64,000 nucleotides of DNA from Lingula anatina (Eukaryota > Brachiopoda > Lingulata > Lingulida > Lingulidae). The notes under the pieces were generated by a model that was given only the letters and a program-made list of their open reading frames with translations, was not told the DNA's origin and did not search any database. Of this stretch, positions 37,141 through 48,246 are shown in pieces. The DNA is taken from contig NW_019775442.1 of assembly GCF_001039355.2 (NCBI RefSeq), forward strand, positions 240,281-304,280, in the 5' to 3' direction. The position numbers and the translations under genes are program-made. Each line of letters opens with the position of its first letter. Position 1 is the first letter of the stretch.

Positions 37141-37160
37141 AATAAAATAAAATAAATAAA
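37102..37160 (+). repeat. (AAAT)n microsatellite
   Basis: AAATA repeat of about 15 units with slippage. Confidence 0.9.
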
Positions 37161-37452
37161 TAATAAAAAAATTAAAAAAGAATATAAGATTACATTTTTA
37201 TGTGAAAATTATATAAATAATCAATATCTAAACAAAAATCAAAAGATATAATAACTTGAGACGCAGAGTGAAACTGCAGCGCTCTTGATTGTGACCGGAT
37301 GTACCGAGATGTGACCGAGTATTCACTGCGGATTTTCTTTGACCTACTTAGTCTACATACTTCGGCGTAGCGGTGATACTTTATGAAAAAATGTTATACC
37401 AAGGACAAGATATATTCACGAGTAACCATTAAAGTTTGATCTGAAGCTGTAG

Positions 37453-37513
37453 GACATTCCACGATCCCTGCATTCCTTTTAATGCATTCAAAGAGATTCT
37501 TGATGACAGAAGG
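37453..37513 (+). CDS. internal exon of the same unidentified gene
   Basis: The acceptor GAAGCTGTAG ends at 37452. The exon is 61 bases, one base plus 20 codons (TFHDPCIPFNAFKEILDDRR), and ends at a perfect donor AGG|GTAAGT. Only this frame is open. Its phase fits the exon at 36423-36565 (TG + G gives W), implying an intron of 887 bases. A possible last exon follows at 37577-37633 after a very short 63-base intron (acceptor GGTGCCACAG): SIMSCSSTSTGPPVTSDH and TGA. That third piece is uncertain, because such a short intron is unusual. No family recognised. Confidence 0.5.
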
Positions 37514-37576
37514 GTAAGTACTTTGTTGTAGCAATTCTGTTGGTAGGTATATCAGAATGCTCTAGAGGTGCCACAG

Positions 37577-37633
37577 TCAATCATGTCCTGCAGCAGCACT
37601 AGTACTGGCCCGCCTGTGACCAGCGACCACTGA
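37577..37633 (+). CDS. possible terminal exon of that gene
   Basis: Eighteen codons and TGA in phase 0, following GCCACAG. A chance open frame of this length is common; it is listed only because phase and strand fit. AATAAA occurs at about 38041. Confidence 0.2.
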   Translation, partial: SIMSCSSTSTGPPVTSDH

Positions 37634-38327
37634 GACGCCTCGTTTAACAAAATTCTTCTACTCCTAAATGGCAATACTTTGTGAAAGTATAGAACATTTG
37701 TGATCTTATGCTACAAATCCCGTGAAACTTGATCAAGGCGAAGTATGTTTTTTAGTTGGCATGAAAGCGCTCAATGGTCACAGCTTTCTGGCTAAAATGA
37801 GAGGCCCTAATATTCAAATTTAAAAACTGTGACATTTCCTTTAATTTTAGAGATAAAATCATTTTCCAAAAGTATAACATTCTGGATAAAAAGATCTTTC
37901 AGAAGATAAAACTTGTGTTTATATCTTGCACATTCTAATTTTTTTCTCATATATACCTACTGTTGGAACTCTTTGGTTGTAGTGATCTGGTACCTGAAGT
38001 CTTGAGAGTTGAAAGCCAGAGTTGGGTTGGTTTTCAAGGGAAATAAAAAAAAGAAGAGAGAGAGAGAGAGAGATGAAGCTGCAGAGACAAAAGCTAGAGG
38101 ATAGACAAAGGGATCTGATGATCCTAGGGTTATAATTAAGTGTCATACAGTAGATCTGGATTCCCGGAAAAATCTGAGGTAATTTAAACATCAGAATCTC
38201 TCTATAAGCCTCCAACTGGAGTGTAGTAATGGCGTTGCATGTTAGGAATTTATTCATATGTAGCCATGCAAGTATAACAACACATTACAATGCTGCATCA
38301 GGACTGCACCATTCCTGCATTGGATAT

Positions 38328-39719
38328 AGGGGAGACCGGGCACGTTCGGCCCCTTTTCCTTTGATCGGTTGTAGTTCAGCTGCTTGACGACGAATCTCAA
38401 TGATGTGTTTTGAGTAGATAGACTGCTAAATTTCCTTTTTTTATACATTGATTAAATGTAAAGAAGACCTTGCGTTTTAAAGAAATTTAACATGAAATAA
38501 ATTTCCAACACGTGGCCGAACGTCCCCCGGCCTGGGGCACGTTCGGCCTCTCGATGGGGCACGTTCGGCCTGCAAATTCAAATACTTTCCTACCGATTTC
38601 TTTTATTTCCATTTCACATGAATACCTTAAAAATAGGTATTTTGGTGCTAAACAGTGACAATACACTTGAAATAAATAATATAGTTAGGTTTTAGAAAGA
38701 TATGTAGGTCTAATTGAAATTGTTTGTTTGGTACATGTTTGTCCTTGAACTACATATATTGAGCTACTATTTTTTTAATGCATAGGTCTTTATACTTCTC
38801 ATGTATATCAATAACAGAACATGAAGGAACCGACCTACGTCAGTATTGAAACCCCACATTTAATCCAACGGGAAAACTTTCTAACATCTGAAACACAACA
38901 AAGCGTTCAAATGCAAAACATCAACTTTAATCACAAAGAACATTTTAACATACACAATTTGTTTGAAATAATGCCACGTTAAGAAAATATTTAAAAAAAA
39001 ACTAGATAACAACTCCAGTGATCTTTAAACAATGTTAATATTTCCGGCTAGATGCCATAGTGTTTCTCTGGAAAATATAAGTTAATGATATGTACATGTA
39101 TTAAATATTTGAATTATAGGCTTCGTGCGTGGTTGAAAAAACGCGACAATTAAAAAGTGAAGATACAAGCTTGAGTTTTAACCCCATTAATGGCGCTGAA
39201 ATGTTAGCATATAACAAACTTTTTTGGCTTAAAATAATAATTTTTAGATCAAGTCTTTCGCCAAAGCCACGGGGCACGTTCGGCCCCTGGCCGAACGTAC
39301 CCAACCCAGGGGCCGAACGTGCCCCACCTTGAGGGGCCGAACTTGCCCCAAGGCTGCATTTCGAATGTATGTTACCATAGCAACATAATTAACAAGTCGA
39401 CAGTGTGGTGTCATACCTCATTTAAATTGGCTTTCTATATGCTCTTACATTATAATGCATTGGTGACAGGAATTCAACTAATTAATGCTGAAGTAGACCC
39501 AAATTAAAAAACCCGTAGAAAAATTTAACACGTGAAAAATTAGTTTTTCAATCATATCTTCTGAACGGAGTGCACCACAGAAGCCTTATTTTTGTAGGAT
39601 CCGTTAAATAGATCAAGTGACACGTAAAGGGATCGCTGCTGGGCCAAAAGTGTTAATTGTGGAAAATACGAGGGAAAGCCGAACGTGCCCCGGGGCCAAA
39701 CGTGCCCCTGTCTCCCCTA
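38328..39719 (+). mobile_element. 1.4-kb TIR element with ten GGGCACGTTCGGCC motifs
   Basis: The left end is TAGGGGAGACCGGGCACGTT and the right end AACGTGCCCCTGTCTCCCCTA, an inverted terminal repeat; TA adjoins both ends. The motif GGGCACGTTCGGCC or its complement occurs about ten times. One is at the left end (38338). Three are in a left cluster (about 38514, 38535, 38555), with the first inverted relative to the others. Four are in a right cluster (39271-39350), of which three are inverted relative to the first. Two are at the right end (39678, 39694). The AT-rich interior has no transposase-like frame, so it is non-autonomous. Superfamily not determined. Confidence 0.8.
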
Positions 39720-39889
39720 CTATTGTGCCTCATTTTGAGGCATGCTGGGCCAACTAAAGATGTTTAGAGTGCCAATCTAAAACAGAAAAAATGAATATTT
39801 CTGTTTTTCACTTATCAGACATGTAGATTTTGGTTTTTAAAAAAATATGACGTTAGTGCTAAAAGATCTGCAAGGAGTGTAAATAAACG

Positions 39890-40165
39890 CCTAATCCGTT
39901 TAAGACTGGGTTCCCTTGCCTAGAACGATCTAACAGAATTGATCCATCTCCAAGGGGTTTCTTGTTAAATTGCTTTCAGCTTAAGTGGCTTAGTTGTCTG
40001 GCATGCCCACTGAAGCTGCTAAACGATAGTTAATTACCCCCTAGCAGCTGCAGTAGGCGTGACAGACATTTAAGCCCATTAAGTTGATAGCAATTTAGCG
40101 AGAAAACCCCTCTGAGATGGATCGATTCACCGCTGGTACTATAGGGTCTGTGAATGGTCCCTATA
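39890..40165 (+). mobile_element. diverged relative of the 30534 MITE
   Basis: Shares GTTAATTACCCCCTAGCAGC, CAGTAGGCGTGACAGAC, TTTAAGCC and the AATTTAGCG stretch with 30534-30867, in the same order; the ends are eroded. Confidence 0.55.
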
Positions 40166-40528
40166 AGGCCTTAGTCACAATTGTTCCCAGCAGCCTCCTG
40201 TTGCATATTGTNAAACAAAAAAAAAAAACCTTTACATGTGCCTATGAACTGTGAACATTGAAATGTCTTGGAGACAAAGACAACATGGACAGTGAACTGA
40301 TTATGTTTATTAGCAACTTTAACAAAAAAAAAAATAATTCCAGGATTTATTTTTATTAAAAAAAAAGGGAGATGTTGCATATTGTAATGTAATTAACATA
40401 TCTCCCATAATGCATTGTTCCTTCTCTAACAGTTAGCCAGCATGGCTGGATGTGTTATGTAATAAATGAGTTATTAAAAAAATGTTAACTTGAGTTACAT
40501 AACAACAGAAAAACTACGACACCTCCAA

Positions 40529-40716
40529 AATCTATTTTAAACTTGTCTCAGTTCAGTCACTGCAACTATGATGTCTGCCATATTAGGATGGCATTTGGGA
40601 GTATATTGTAGTTTTAATATTCTGCTGGCATTGGTGGACTGTAAGGGTTCTATCTTTTTATTAAGATAATTGGTGTCACTAAATTAGTATAATCTAATGT
40701 CTCTTTTTTCAGCTGG
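40529..40716 (+). repeat. segmental duplicate, copy 1
   Basis: AAACTTGTCTCAGTTCAGTC, ATATTCTGCTGGCATTGGTG, TCTTTTTATTAAGATAATT and TGTCTCTTTTTTCAGCTG recur at 41788-41963. A shorter match, CCCAGCAGCCTCC, is at 40186 and 41771. Both copies end in an acceptor-like TTTTTTCAG. Minisatellite units begin directly after copy 1. Confidence 0.75.
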
Positions 40717-41294
40717 CTGTCCTGAAAAAAAAGTAATCTGAGATGATTTATATTTGATCAGGATGAAGGCAGATCGCTGTCCTGAGGAGAAAAAAAGTAA
40801 TCCGAGATAGTTTCTATGTAATCAGGATGAAGGCGGATCCCTGTCCTGAGGAGAAAAAAGTAATCTGAGATATTTTCTATGTAATCAGGATGAAGGCGGA
40901 TCGCTGTCCTGAGGAGGAAAAAAGTAATTTGAAATAATTGCTACATAATCAGGATGAAGGCAGAGTGCTGTCCTAACAAAAAGGAATCTGAGATAATTTT
41001 TATGTAATCAGGATGAATCAGGATGGCTGTCATGAGGAGAAAAAAAGTAATCTGAGATCATTTCTATTTAATCACGATGAAGTTGGATCACTGTCCTGAG
41101 GAGAAAAAAGTAATCTGAGATCATTTATATTTGATCAGCATGAAGGCGGATGGCTGTTCTGAAAAAAGAAGTAATCTGAGATAATTTATATTTGATCAGG
41201 ATGAGGGCAGATCGCTGTCTTGAGGAGAAAAAAAGTAATCTGAGATAATTTCTATGTAATCGGGATGAAGGCGGATCGCTGTCCTGAGGAGAAA
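40717..41294 (+). repeat. about 62-bp minisatellite, nine to ten units
   Basis: Units begin CTGTCCTGAGGAGAAAAAA and continue GTAATCTGAGATAATTTCTA, TGTAATCAGGATGAAGGCGG, ATCG. Starts are near 40717, 40778, 40841, 41089, 41154, 41215 and 41279, with truncated units between. Short minus-strand frames here are just the repeat translated. Confidence 0.9.
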
Positions 41295-41787
41295 AAAATG
41301 GAAACGAGTGTGAAAGAAGCCCATGGCAAGTGAGAGCCACAGCACCTTGTCATAACAGATGTATTTGACCCAAGGTGGAGCAGTGGTCATTGCCCACCGT
41401 CACGGCATCACCATGGCAAAAACGCCTCCTTGCAGGTAGTGCACAAAATTATTGCTTGGTTTTGTTTTACTAGTTGTGTTACAATAGATAATTTGTCTTC
41501 TATTCTTCCCGTGTAGATCAACAAACCAGTTATATTTTGTGCTTCCTTTAAATTTAAATAATTTTTTTCACTTTTCTCTTGTTACTCCTCACAAAATGTA
41601 CTTCTCTACAAGGCACATTCAACTGACACACTTATCCCAGATTATTACAGCCATTGTTTATTGGCAATTTGTGTGCAAATTTCTCAAAAATCCATGAAGA
41701 TTTGGCAGAGTTCTGTTTATTTAACTTTGATCAGTTTAAGATTGTGACAGTTGTACCAGTCACAATTGTGCCCAGCAGCCTCCAAAA

Positions 41788-41963
41788 GACATTTAAACTT
41801 GTCTCTGTTCAGTCACCATAACTGTGATGTCTGTCATATTTGGTGGACATTAGGCTCGGTTAAATATTCTGCTGGCTCTTGTGGACTGTCAGGGTTCTGT
41901 CTTTTTATTAAGATAATTTATGTCACTTCATTCATATAATCTTTTGTCTCTTTTTTCAGCTGT
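41788..41963 (+). repeat. segmental duplicate, copy 2
   Basis: Partner of 40529-40716. The minisatellite is not repeated after this copy. Confidence 0.75.
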
Positions 41964-41993
41964 AGACTCCATACAGCATGGTGTCCTCTAGGT

Positions 41994-42197
41994 GAAGTGG
42001 CAGATTTAGAAGGGGGGGGGGGTCAGGGGGGTCCTGATCCTCCCCCCCCCCCTTCGATTTATGGTCCCCTCTTGAAATTAAAATTTTGACTAGCTGAATC
42101 CTAGTTCTAAACTGTACCAAATGGCACTATTCGCCCTCTAAAATACCAAAATCGGCTTCATGCCCCCCCCTTCAAATAATCCTAGATCCGCCGTTGC
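41994..42197 (+). mobile_element. G-rich MITE, copy 6, most complete
   Basis: AGTGGCAGATTTAGAAGG, G-run, TCAGGGGGGTCCTGATCC, C-run, TTCGATTTATGGTCCCCTC, TTCTAAACTGTACCAAATGG, C-run and CAAATAATCCTAGATCCGCC. The short complete form (204 bp) is useful as family reference. A palindromic G/C core can form a hairpin. Confidence 0.7.
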
Positions 42198-42303
42198 CAT
42201 GTTACCCATAGTATATAAGAGGGTAAGAGTGATAATGCTATTTTAAGGCTTGTGTAACTGTTGCATCAAAATTGGCCAAAACATTATTTAAGGCACGTTT
42301 TTC

Positions 42304-42306
<3 letters not shown>

Positions 42307-42358
<52 letters not shown>
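42307..42358 (+). repeat. (AT)26 microsatellite
   Basis: Pure AT repeat of 52 bases. Confidence 0.98.
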
Positions 42359-42362
<4 letters not shown>

Positions 42363-42754
42363 TCTGAACATTTGACAGCTTTGCTTAAACTTATAAGTAA
42401 AATGTTTCTCACCATGACAAAGGAAAAATAGTGGAAAGGGAAGTTTGGCTTGTATGTTTGGTTGCATTTCGCTTATATCTTGGGCACTATTAATGTTCTG
42501 TAGGATTTGAAGAGAAAGAGTTGGTACAGTTTACTATTATCACTCTTGAAATAGCACTTTAAAGCTGTAGGCAGATAAATTTATATACCCTGTATACTAT
42601 AAACCACGCTTTGCTTAAATTGTTAACTCGTGAACTGACACCTACACACAGATCCATCCTCAGTGACTAATTGAAAGCAATCACTAAGCTTTTCTCATAT
42701 TTTTACTGTTGTGAAGCATCATTTGTACAAATATTATAAATATTGGATGAGATT

Positions 42755-45050
42755 CATCAAAATTATTAACGTTTAACTTTTTTAAGCCTTGGAATTTGCC
42801 ACAGGTACAACTTTCCTTGCAGCATGGTGGCTTCTTGGTTGACAAACTCTACCTGTCTATTCATGGGTAATGCTTATAGAAAAAAAAAACAGGCAGTGAA
42901 AGACAACATCAAGAGCATTGATATGTCTCATCCATGTGTACAATACATGATATATGAGAAGATTTAGGACATGGTGAAATGGTGTGCTAACAGCCTGATT
43001 CCAGAAACCCACTGTGAGGAGAAATCTGCATCTGGTATTGGTAGTAAGGAGAAGTATTGATTGGGTATATATTGTTTTTCAGAAGACAATAATAGGTAAT
43101 TTGCCACTTCCTACACAAACAAACACAAGTCATCATATTTGATGTTTTATTTCAGATAAAATGATTTATTTTAATATTGAAATATTTGTTTTCGTAAATT
43201 CTCACTCTTCTGCAATCAATTACTAGTAAAATAGACTTAACTTAGAAACAGTGAGGTGATAAGCTTTTCTCAGATTTTTACNACGTCATCATATTTGATG
43301 TTTTATTTCAGATGAAATGAATTATTTTAATTATTTTATTGAAATATTTGTTTTCGTAAATTCTCATTCTTCTGCAATCAATTACTAGTAAAATAGACTT
43401 AACTTGGAAACAGTGAGGTGATAAGCTTTTCTCAGATTTTTATTGTTGTGAAGCATCATTTGTACAAATATTAGAAATATTGGAATAGATTCATCAAAAT
43501 TATTAACGTTTAACTTTTTAAAGCCTTGGAATTTGCCAATGTTTTCAATGTAATTTTCGGTTTTCTCGAATATATTGTGCATAAAATCACTTTCATTACA
43601 CGTAGTCAGCTGATAAGTCTATGTCAGATTTTTATTGTTCTTAGGCATCATTTGTACAAATTTCACAATCATTAAACCATAATTGTCAAAATTATTAACG
43701 TTTAACTTTTTTAAACCTTGGTATTTGCCAATGTTTTCAATGTAATTTTCGGTTTTGTCGAATATATTGTGCACAAAATCACTTTCATTGCACACAGTCA
43801 ACTGAAAATCTTATCTCAGGTTTTTATTGTTCATAGGCATAATTTGTACAAATTTCACAAAAATTGGACTAGATTTGTCAAAATTATTAACGTTTAACTA
43901 GTTTAAGCCATGGACTTTGCTCTTTTTGCAGGTACAACTTTCCTTGCAGCATGGTGGCTTCTTGGTTGACAAACTCTACCTGTGTATTCATGGCTAATGC
44001 TTATAGAAATAAAAACAGGCAGTGAAAGACAACATCAAGAACATTGATATGTGTCATCCATGTGTACAATACATGATATATGGGAAGATTTAGGACATGG
44101 TGAAATGGTGTGCTAACAGCCTGATTCTAGAAACCCACTGTGAGGAGAAATCTGCATCTGGTATTGGTAGTGAGGAGAAGTATTGATTGGGTATATGTTG
44201 TTTTTCAGAAGACAATAATAGGTAATTTGCCTCTTCCTACACAAACAGACACAAGTCATCACATTTGATGTTTCATTTGAGATAAAATGATTTAATATTG
44301 AAATATTTGTTTTCGTAAATTCTCACTCTTCTGCAATCAATTACTAGTAAAATAGACTTAACTTGGAAACAGTCAGGTGATAAGCTTTTCTCAGATTTTT
44401 ACTGTTGTGAAGCATCATTTGTACAAATATTACAAATATTGGAATAGATTCGTCAAAATTATTAATCTTTAACTTTTTTAAGCCTTGACATTTGGCAATG
44501 CTTTTAATGTAATTTTCAATTTTCTTGAATATATTTTCCGAAAAATCACTTTCATTACGGACTGTTAAGTAATCATCTTATGTTAGATTTTTATTGTTCT
44601 TAGGCATCATTTGTACAAATTTCACAAATATTGGACCAGATTTGTCAAAATTATTGAAGTTTAACTATTTTAAGCCTTGGAATTTGCCAGTGTTTTCAGT
44701 ATAATTTACAGATTTTTCGAACATATCATCAGAAAAAATACTTTTCATTAGACACAGGCAACTTATAAGCCTATCTCAGATTATAACAGTTGTTGAGCTT
44801 AAGTTGTTCAAATTTCACAAAAATTGCACCAGATTTGTGAAAATTATCAATGTTTAACCATTTTAATCCATGGAATTTGCCATTGTGTTTTCAATATAAT
44901 TTTCAGTTTTCTCAAATATATTGTGTGAAAAATTCCTTTTCATTAGACACAGGCAGCTGATGAGGTAGTATTTCCGATTATTACCATTGTTAAAAGTTGT
45001 ACAAGTTTCACAAATATTGGAGTAGACTTGTCAAAATAATTAACATTCAA
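42755..45050 (+). repeat. 193-bp tandem satellite inside 1.12-kb duplicated segments
   Basis: The core AAAATTATTAACGTTTAACT, TTTTTAAGCCTTGGAATTTG, CCAATGTTTTCAATGTAATT recurs at about 42765, 43499, 43690, 43885, 44457, 44652, 44845 and 45035, a spacing of about 190-195 bases. A larger unit starting GGTACAACTTTCCTTGCAGC (42805 and 43930) and including ACAGGCAGTGAAAGACAACA is duplicated about 1.12 kb apart. Within it, 43131-43281 and 43284-43440 are near-identical and separated by a single N at 43282, which may be an assembly artefact. No coding frame is preserved. Confidence 0.85.
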
Positions 45051-45350
45051 CTCTTTTTGTACATGAAAACAAAAGGTGGTGCAGCCTCACAGAACAGCAG
45101 ATGACAGAGTATTGTAAGTTAAGTTCTGGAGAGGAATGCACAGTGGAAAGATGACTGGATTCATTCCTTTTGAGAAATGTGATCACAGCTACAGCAACCA
45201 TGCTGCTTAACTGTTCACTGAACATTATGCAAATCAAGAAACCCATTTCTTTGCCAAATGTCCCTGTACCAGAGGTAGTGGTATTATCTTGTACCCAAGT
45301 TGTAGTATGAAACAAATATCTCTCTTTGTATTGGATGAATTCTTTGTTAT

Positions 45351-46384
45351 ACCCCCGTCACACTTATTCGGAATCAGCAGGAATCAAGCAGAATGAGCCT
45401 GAATGAAGAATTTTCAAAATTCGCACCACATTCGGGGAAAAAAGTTCAAATTGACCATAATTCTTGTAAGAATACCATTGGAATACTCAGAATGCGCTTG
45501 AATTCGCCTGGAATGATTAGTGCACTTTCGGCTGTATTAGCTCTCAAATGCAATTCGAATGTAGTTGGAAAACTAGGAATATCTATAATGCTGTCAGAAG
45601 GCAGTCAGAATATTTAGAATATACTTTGAATGGCGTACTAGTGTAGTTCGATTGCTGGCTAAATTAATATTTCAGCTCATTCGAGGCATGTTCCAAACAT
45701 TCTGGCGGGATTTTATACCCCCGTCACAATAGGGGCGGAATGATCAAGAATGGCATCGGAAATACAATTCTTTGTGCATTCCTAGATATTCGAAGAGCAT
45801 TCTAAAAATTCCGAGTGCATTCCAAATATTTTTACACATTCTTGTGGCCGGCTCGAATGTTTTGCTCATGTCAAAAACTTTCGAAGTGTATTCCAAGTGG
45901 AAAGTTATCGAATGGCATTTGAACAGTATTCTAACTGCACTATGACTGCATTCTAAATATTCTCACGGCATACCGAGAGCATTCGAAACATTCTGATCAG
46001 TTACCATTCCAGTGGCGTTATTTATACACTCTGGGCATCGTGTTACATTCTAAACATGTTAGAAAGTAATTTCAAGTATTTTATGTATTTCAGATGCATT
46101 CTGTTTGAATTCTTTATAATTCAAACCGTCATTGGCAGCCATACCAGGAGCATTTTGACTGCATTTGAGTTCGCATTTTGACTGCATTTGAGTTCGCTTC
46201 GTATATCATTCGAGGCACCTTCTTACATACTTCAGCCTGTATTCGGCCAGCAGTCAAACCACACTCGTACGGCATTTGAATTTCATTCAGAATATTCTGA
46301 CTGCATTCTAACAACATTCGCAACATTCACTCCCTGGTTCTGCTTGATTCCTGCTGGTTCTGGATAAGTGTGACGGGGGCCTTA
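45351..46384 (+). mobile_element. inverted-repeat element A (GAATG-rich)
   Basis: The left terminus CCCCCGTCACACTTATTC, GGAATCAGCAGGAATCAAGC is mirrored on the right by GCTTGATTCCTGCTGGTTCT, GGATAAGTGTGACGGGGG. TTAT precedes and TTAA follows. Inside is degenerate text dominated by GAATG/CATTC. The element overlaps element B in an interleaved order. No transposase. Confidence 0.75.
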
Positions 46385-46692
46385 AGTCATTAAGTTCGAA
46401 TATCCCCTCGAATGTGATCAGAGTGTTTCGAATGTTGCCAGAATGCCGTGAGAATATTGAAAATGCAGTCCTAGTGTAGTTAGAATACTATTCAAATGCC
46501 ATTCAATAATTTTCCACTTGGAATGCACTTCGAAGTTTTTAACATTCGGGCCAACCACAAGAATGGGTAAAAATATTTGAAATGCACTAGGAATTTTTAG
46601 AATGCTCTTTGAATATCGAGGAATGCACAAAGAATTGTCTTTCCAACGGCATTCTTGATTATTCTGCCTCTAGTGTGATGGAGGTATTATAC
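45713..46692 (+). mobile_element. inverted-repeat element B, interleaved with A
   Basis: The left arm 45713-46020 (TTATACCCCCGTCACAATAG, CAAGAATGGCATCGGAAATA, TTCTTTGTGCATTCCTAGAT) is the inverse of 46383-46692 (ATCGAGGAATGCACAAAGAA, GGCATTCTTGATTATTCTGC, GTGATGGAGGTATTATA). The arms are about 310 bases, imperfect. The termini resemble those of A, so A and B belong to one family. Confidence 0.75.
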
Positions 46693-47235
46693 ATAGCACA
46701 GATGAAGTGGACTAGATGTGTCTACTGGGAAATATAGAAGGAGAAGGAAACTATATCAAGTTTAGCATTCATAAATTCATTATGAAATCTAATACCATTT
46801 ACAATTTTTTTTTAAATTTATCTTCAAGTGTAAAGATTGTTAGATTAATGTCTTGTATACTTTTTGGCCAGTTGAATGAAAGTCTCAGATAATGATATTT
46901 GATAAGTTTACTTAGGAGAAGAAACATTTTGCAAACAGGTTTGGTGGATAACATATTTTAGTTTTAAAATGTACATTATTTATTGAGCATAGCAGCTAAG
47001 TTTTAGGGTTCATTTTCCTCTACATTACATTTGGCTGTGGTCATTAACCAACATATATCAATGTTGTCTGTCCTAAGGTGAGATGGATCTGGTTACTGGT
47101 CATAAAGTCAAGGCATGCACCACCCAGGTTCCTCTTTCTTGCAGCTCCATTCTTATCCCTTTGATAGTTGCTCAAATGCCGATATCAAGTCTTACCATGA
47201 GGGGTTTAAACTGCAAGAATAGTTCACAACTATAT

Positions 47236-47350
47236 CAGGCCAACCTAACTACCAGACTCGGGATCGATACCTTAAAAACGGGTAGTGTGGTCTAACCTAC
47301 TGGTGAATACACGATCATTCGGTGCCGAGTCTGGTAGTTGGGTAGGCCTA
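47236..47350 (+). mobile_element. CAGGCCTAAC MITE, short copy
   Basis: CAGGCCAACCTAACTACCAG, ACTCGGGA... and ...CCGAGTCTGGTAGTTGGGTA, GGCCT are inverted; TATAT lies on both sides. It is the two ends of the element at 49360 joined with almost no interior. Confidence 0.75.
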
Positions 47351-47705
47351 TATATATACATGTATATACAGGTTATATAGAGCTGGCTTTGTTTGTTCTA
47401 GAAAATGGATCAAGTGAAGTGGTATTGGTTAGATTTTAGGAAAGTGTGTAAAAAAAGTCCACTCCATGTGCTGTGAGAAGGTTTAGATTATGCTTTGCTA
47501 AGATGTGAACTTGCCCGTCTTAGAATTTTTTTAAACTAATTTTTGAAGCCTGTTTGTTTTTTATTTATTATTTATTGATTTATTTTGAATTCCCAAACAA
47601 AAGATAATTTAGATGTCTTAAATGCTTTTATTTTCATAAGACTAGGCAAGTTAATGTACAAGATGTCTATAGACAAAAAGTACTATACATTTTATCATTA
47701 ACTAG

Positions 47706-47935
47706 AAAAGCACTCCGAGAGCGGAGACCTCCACCAAGGCAGCAATTTTTTATTATTATTGATTATTGATTGATTATTTGTCCAGATCACCACCAAAAAC
47801 TAATCACTTCTAAGTTAACCCATTTCTGACCTACCCTGAAAATTTCATCAAAATCGGCCCATAACTTTTGGAGTTATGTTGATGACAAATAAACAAACAG
47901 GGGTGAAAACATAACCTCCTTGGCGGAGGTCAGTA
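47706..47935 (-). repeat. CTCCGCCAAGGAGG-family repeat
   Basis: Ends ACATAACCTCCTTGGCGGAG and begins CACTCCGAGAGCGGAGACC. The inside holds TGAAAATTTCATCAAAATCGGCCCATAA, given here as adjoining pieces TGAAAATTTCATC and AAAATCGGCCCATAA. Same family as 22483-22700, reverse orientation. Confidence 0.6.
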
Positions 47936-48013
47936 CCCAAATTCACAACTAGACTGGGATTTTTATACATCATATTTGATCAACATGTATTCAGAATGGT
48001 GAGAATTACTTAA

Positions 48014-48246
48014 ACCCCCTTTACACGTACTGGACGGCGTCCTCTCTGCGTCCCGTAGTACGGTCCCGTAGTACGGTCCCGTTTGAGATTTAAAAAATAA
48101 TACTTTACTTGCCGACAACTGGCCAGTCATTGAGCTGTCATTTTGCAACCTAAGCGTTGCTTGCGTCTCTTTTCTATGACCACAGCGATGCCAGTTTCAT
48201 TTTCGCACAAAGGACGCAGAGAGAACGCCGTCCAGTGTATAGGGGA
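48014..48246 (+). mobile_element. TTAA-associated MITE, GGACGC-rich, copy 1
   Basis: Preceded by TTAA (48010-48013). The left end ACCCCCTTTACACGTACTGG, ACGGCGTCCTCTCTGCGTCC is mirrored by GGACGCAGAGAGAACGCCGT, CCAGTGTATAGGGG on the right. A direct repeat, AGTACGGTCCCGT, lies inside. TTAA targets are used by piggyBac and Kolobok families; assignment is inference. Confidence 0.75.

Noticed and set aside
41125-41390. ORFs with repeated SSPQDSD-like peptides on the minus strand
   Set aside because: They are the 62-bp minisatellite read in one frame; no flanking coding signal.
46129-46630. ORFs of 65-70 codons with C-L-N-S-N-A patterns
   Set aside because: They fall inside the GAATG-rich arms of elements A and B.
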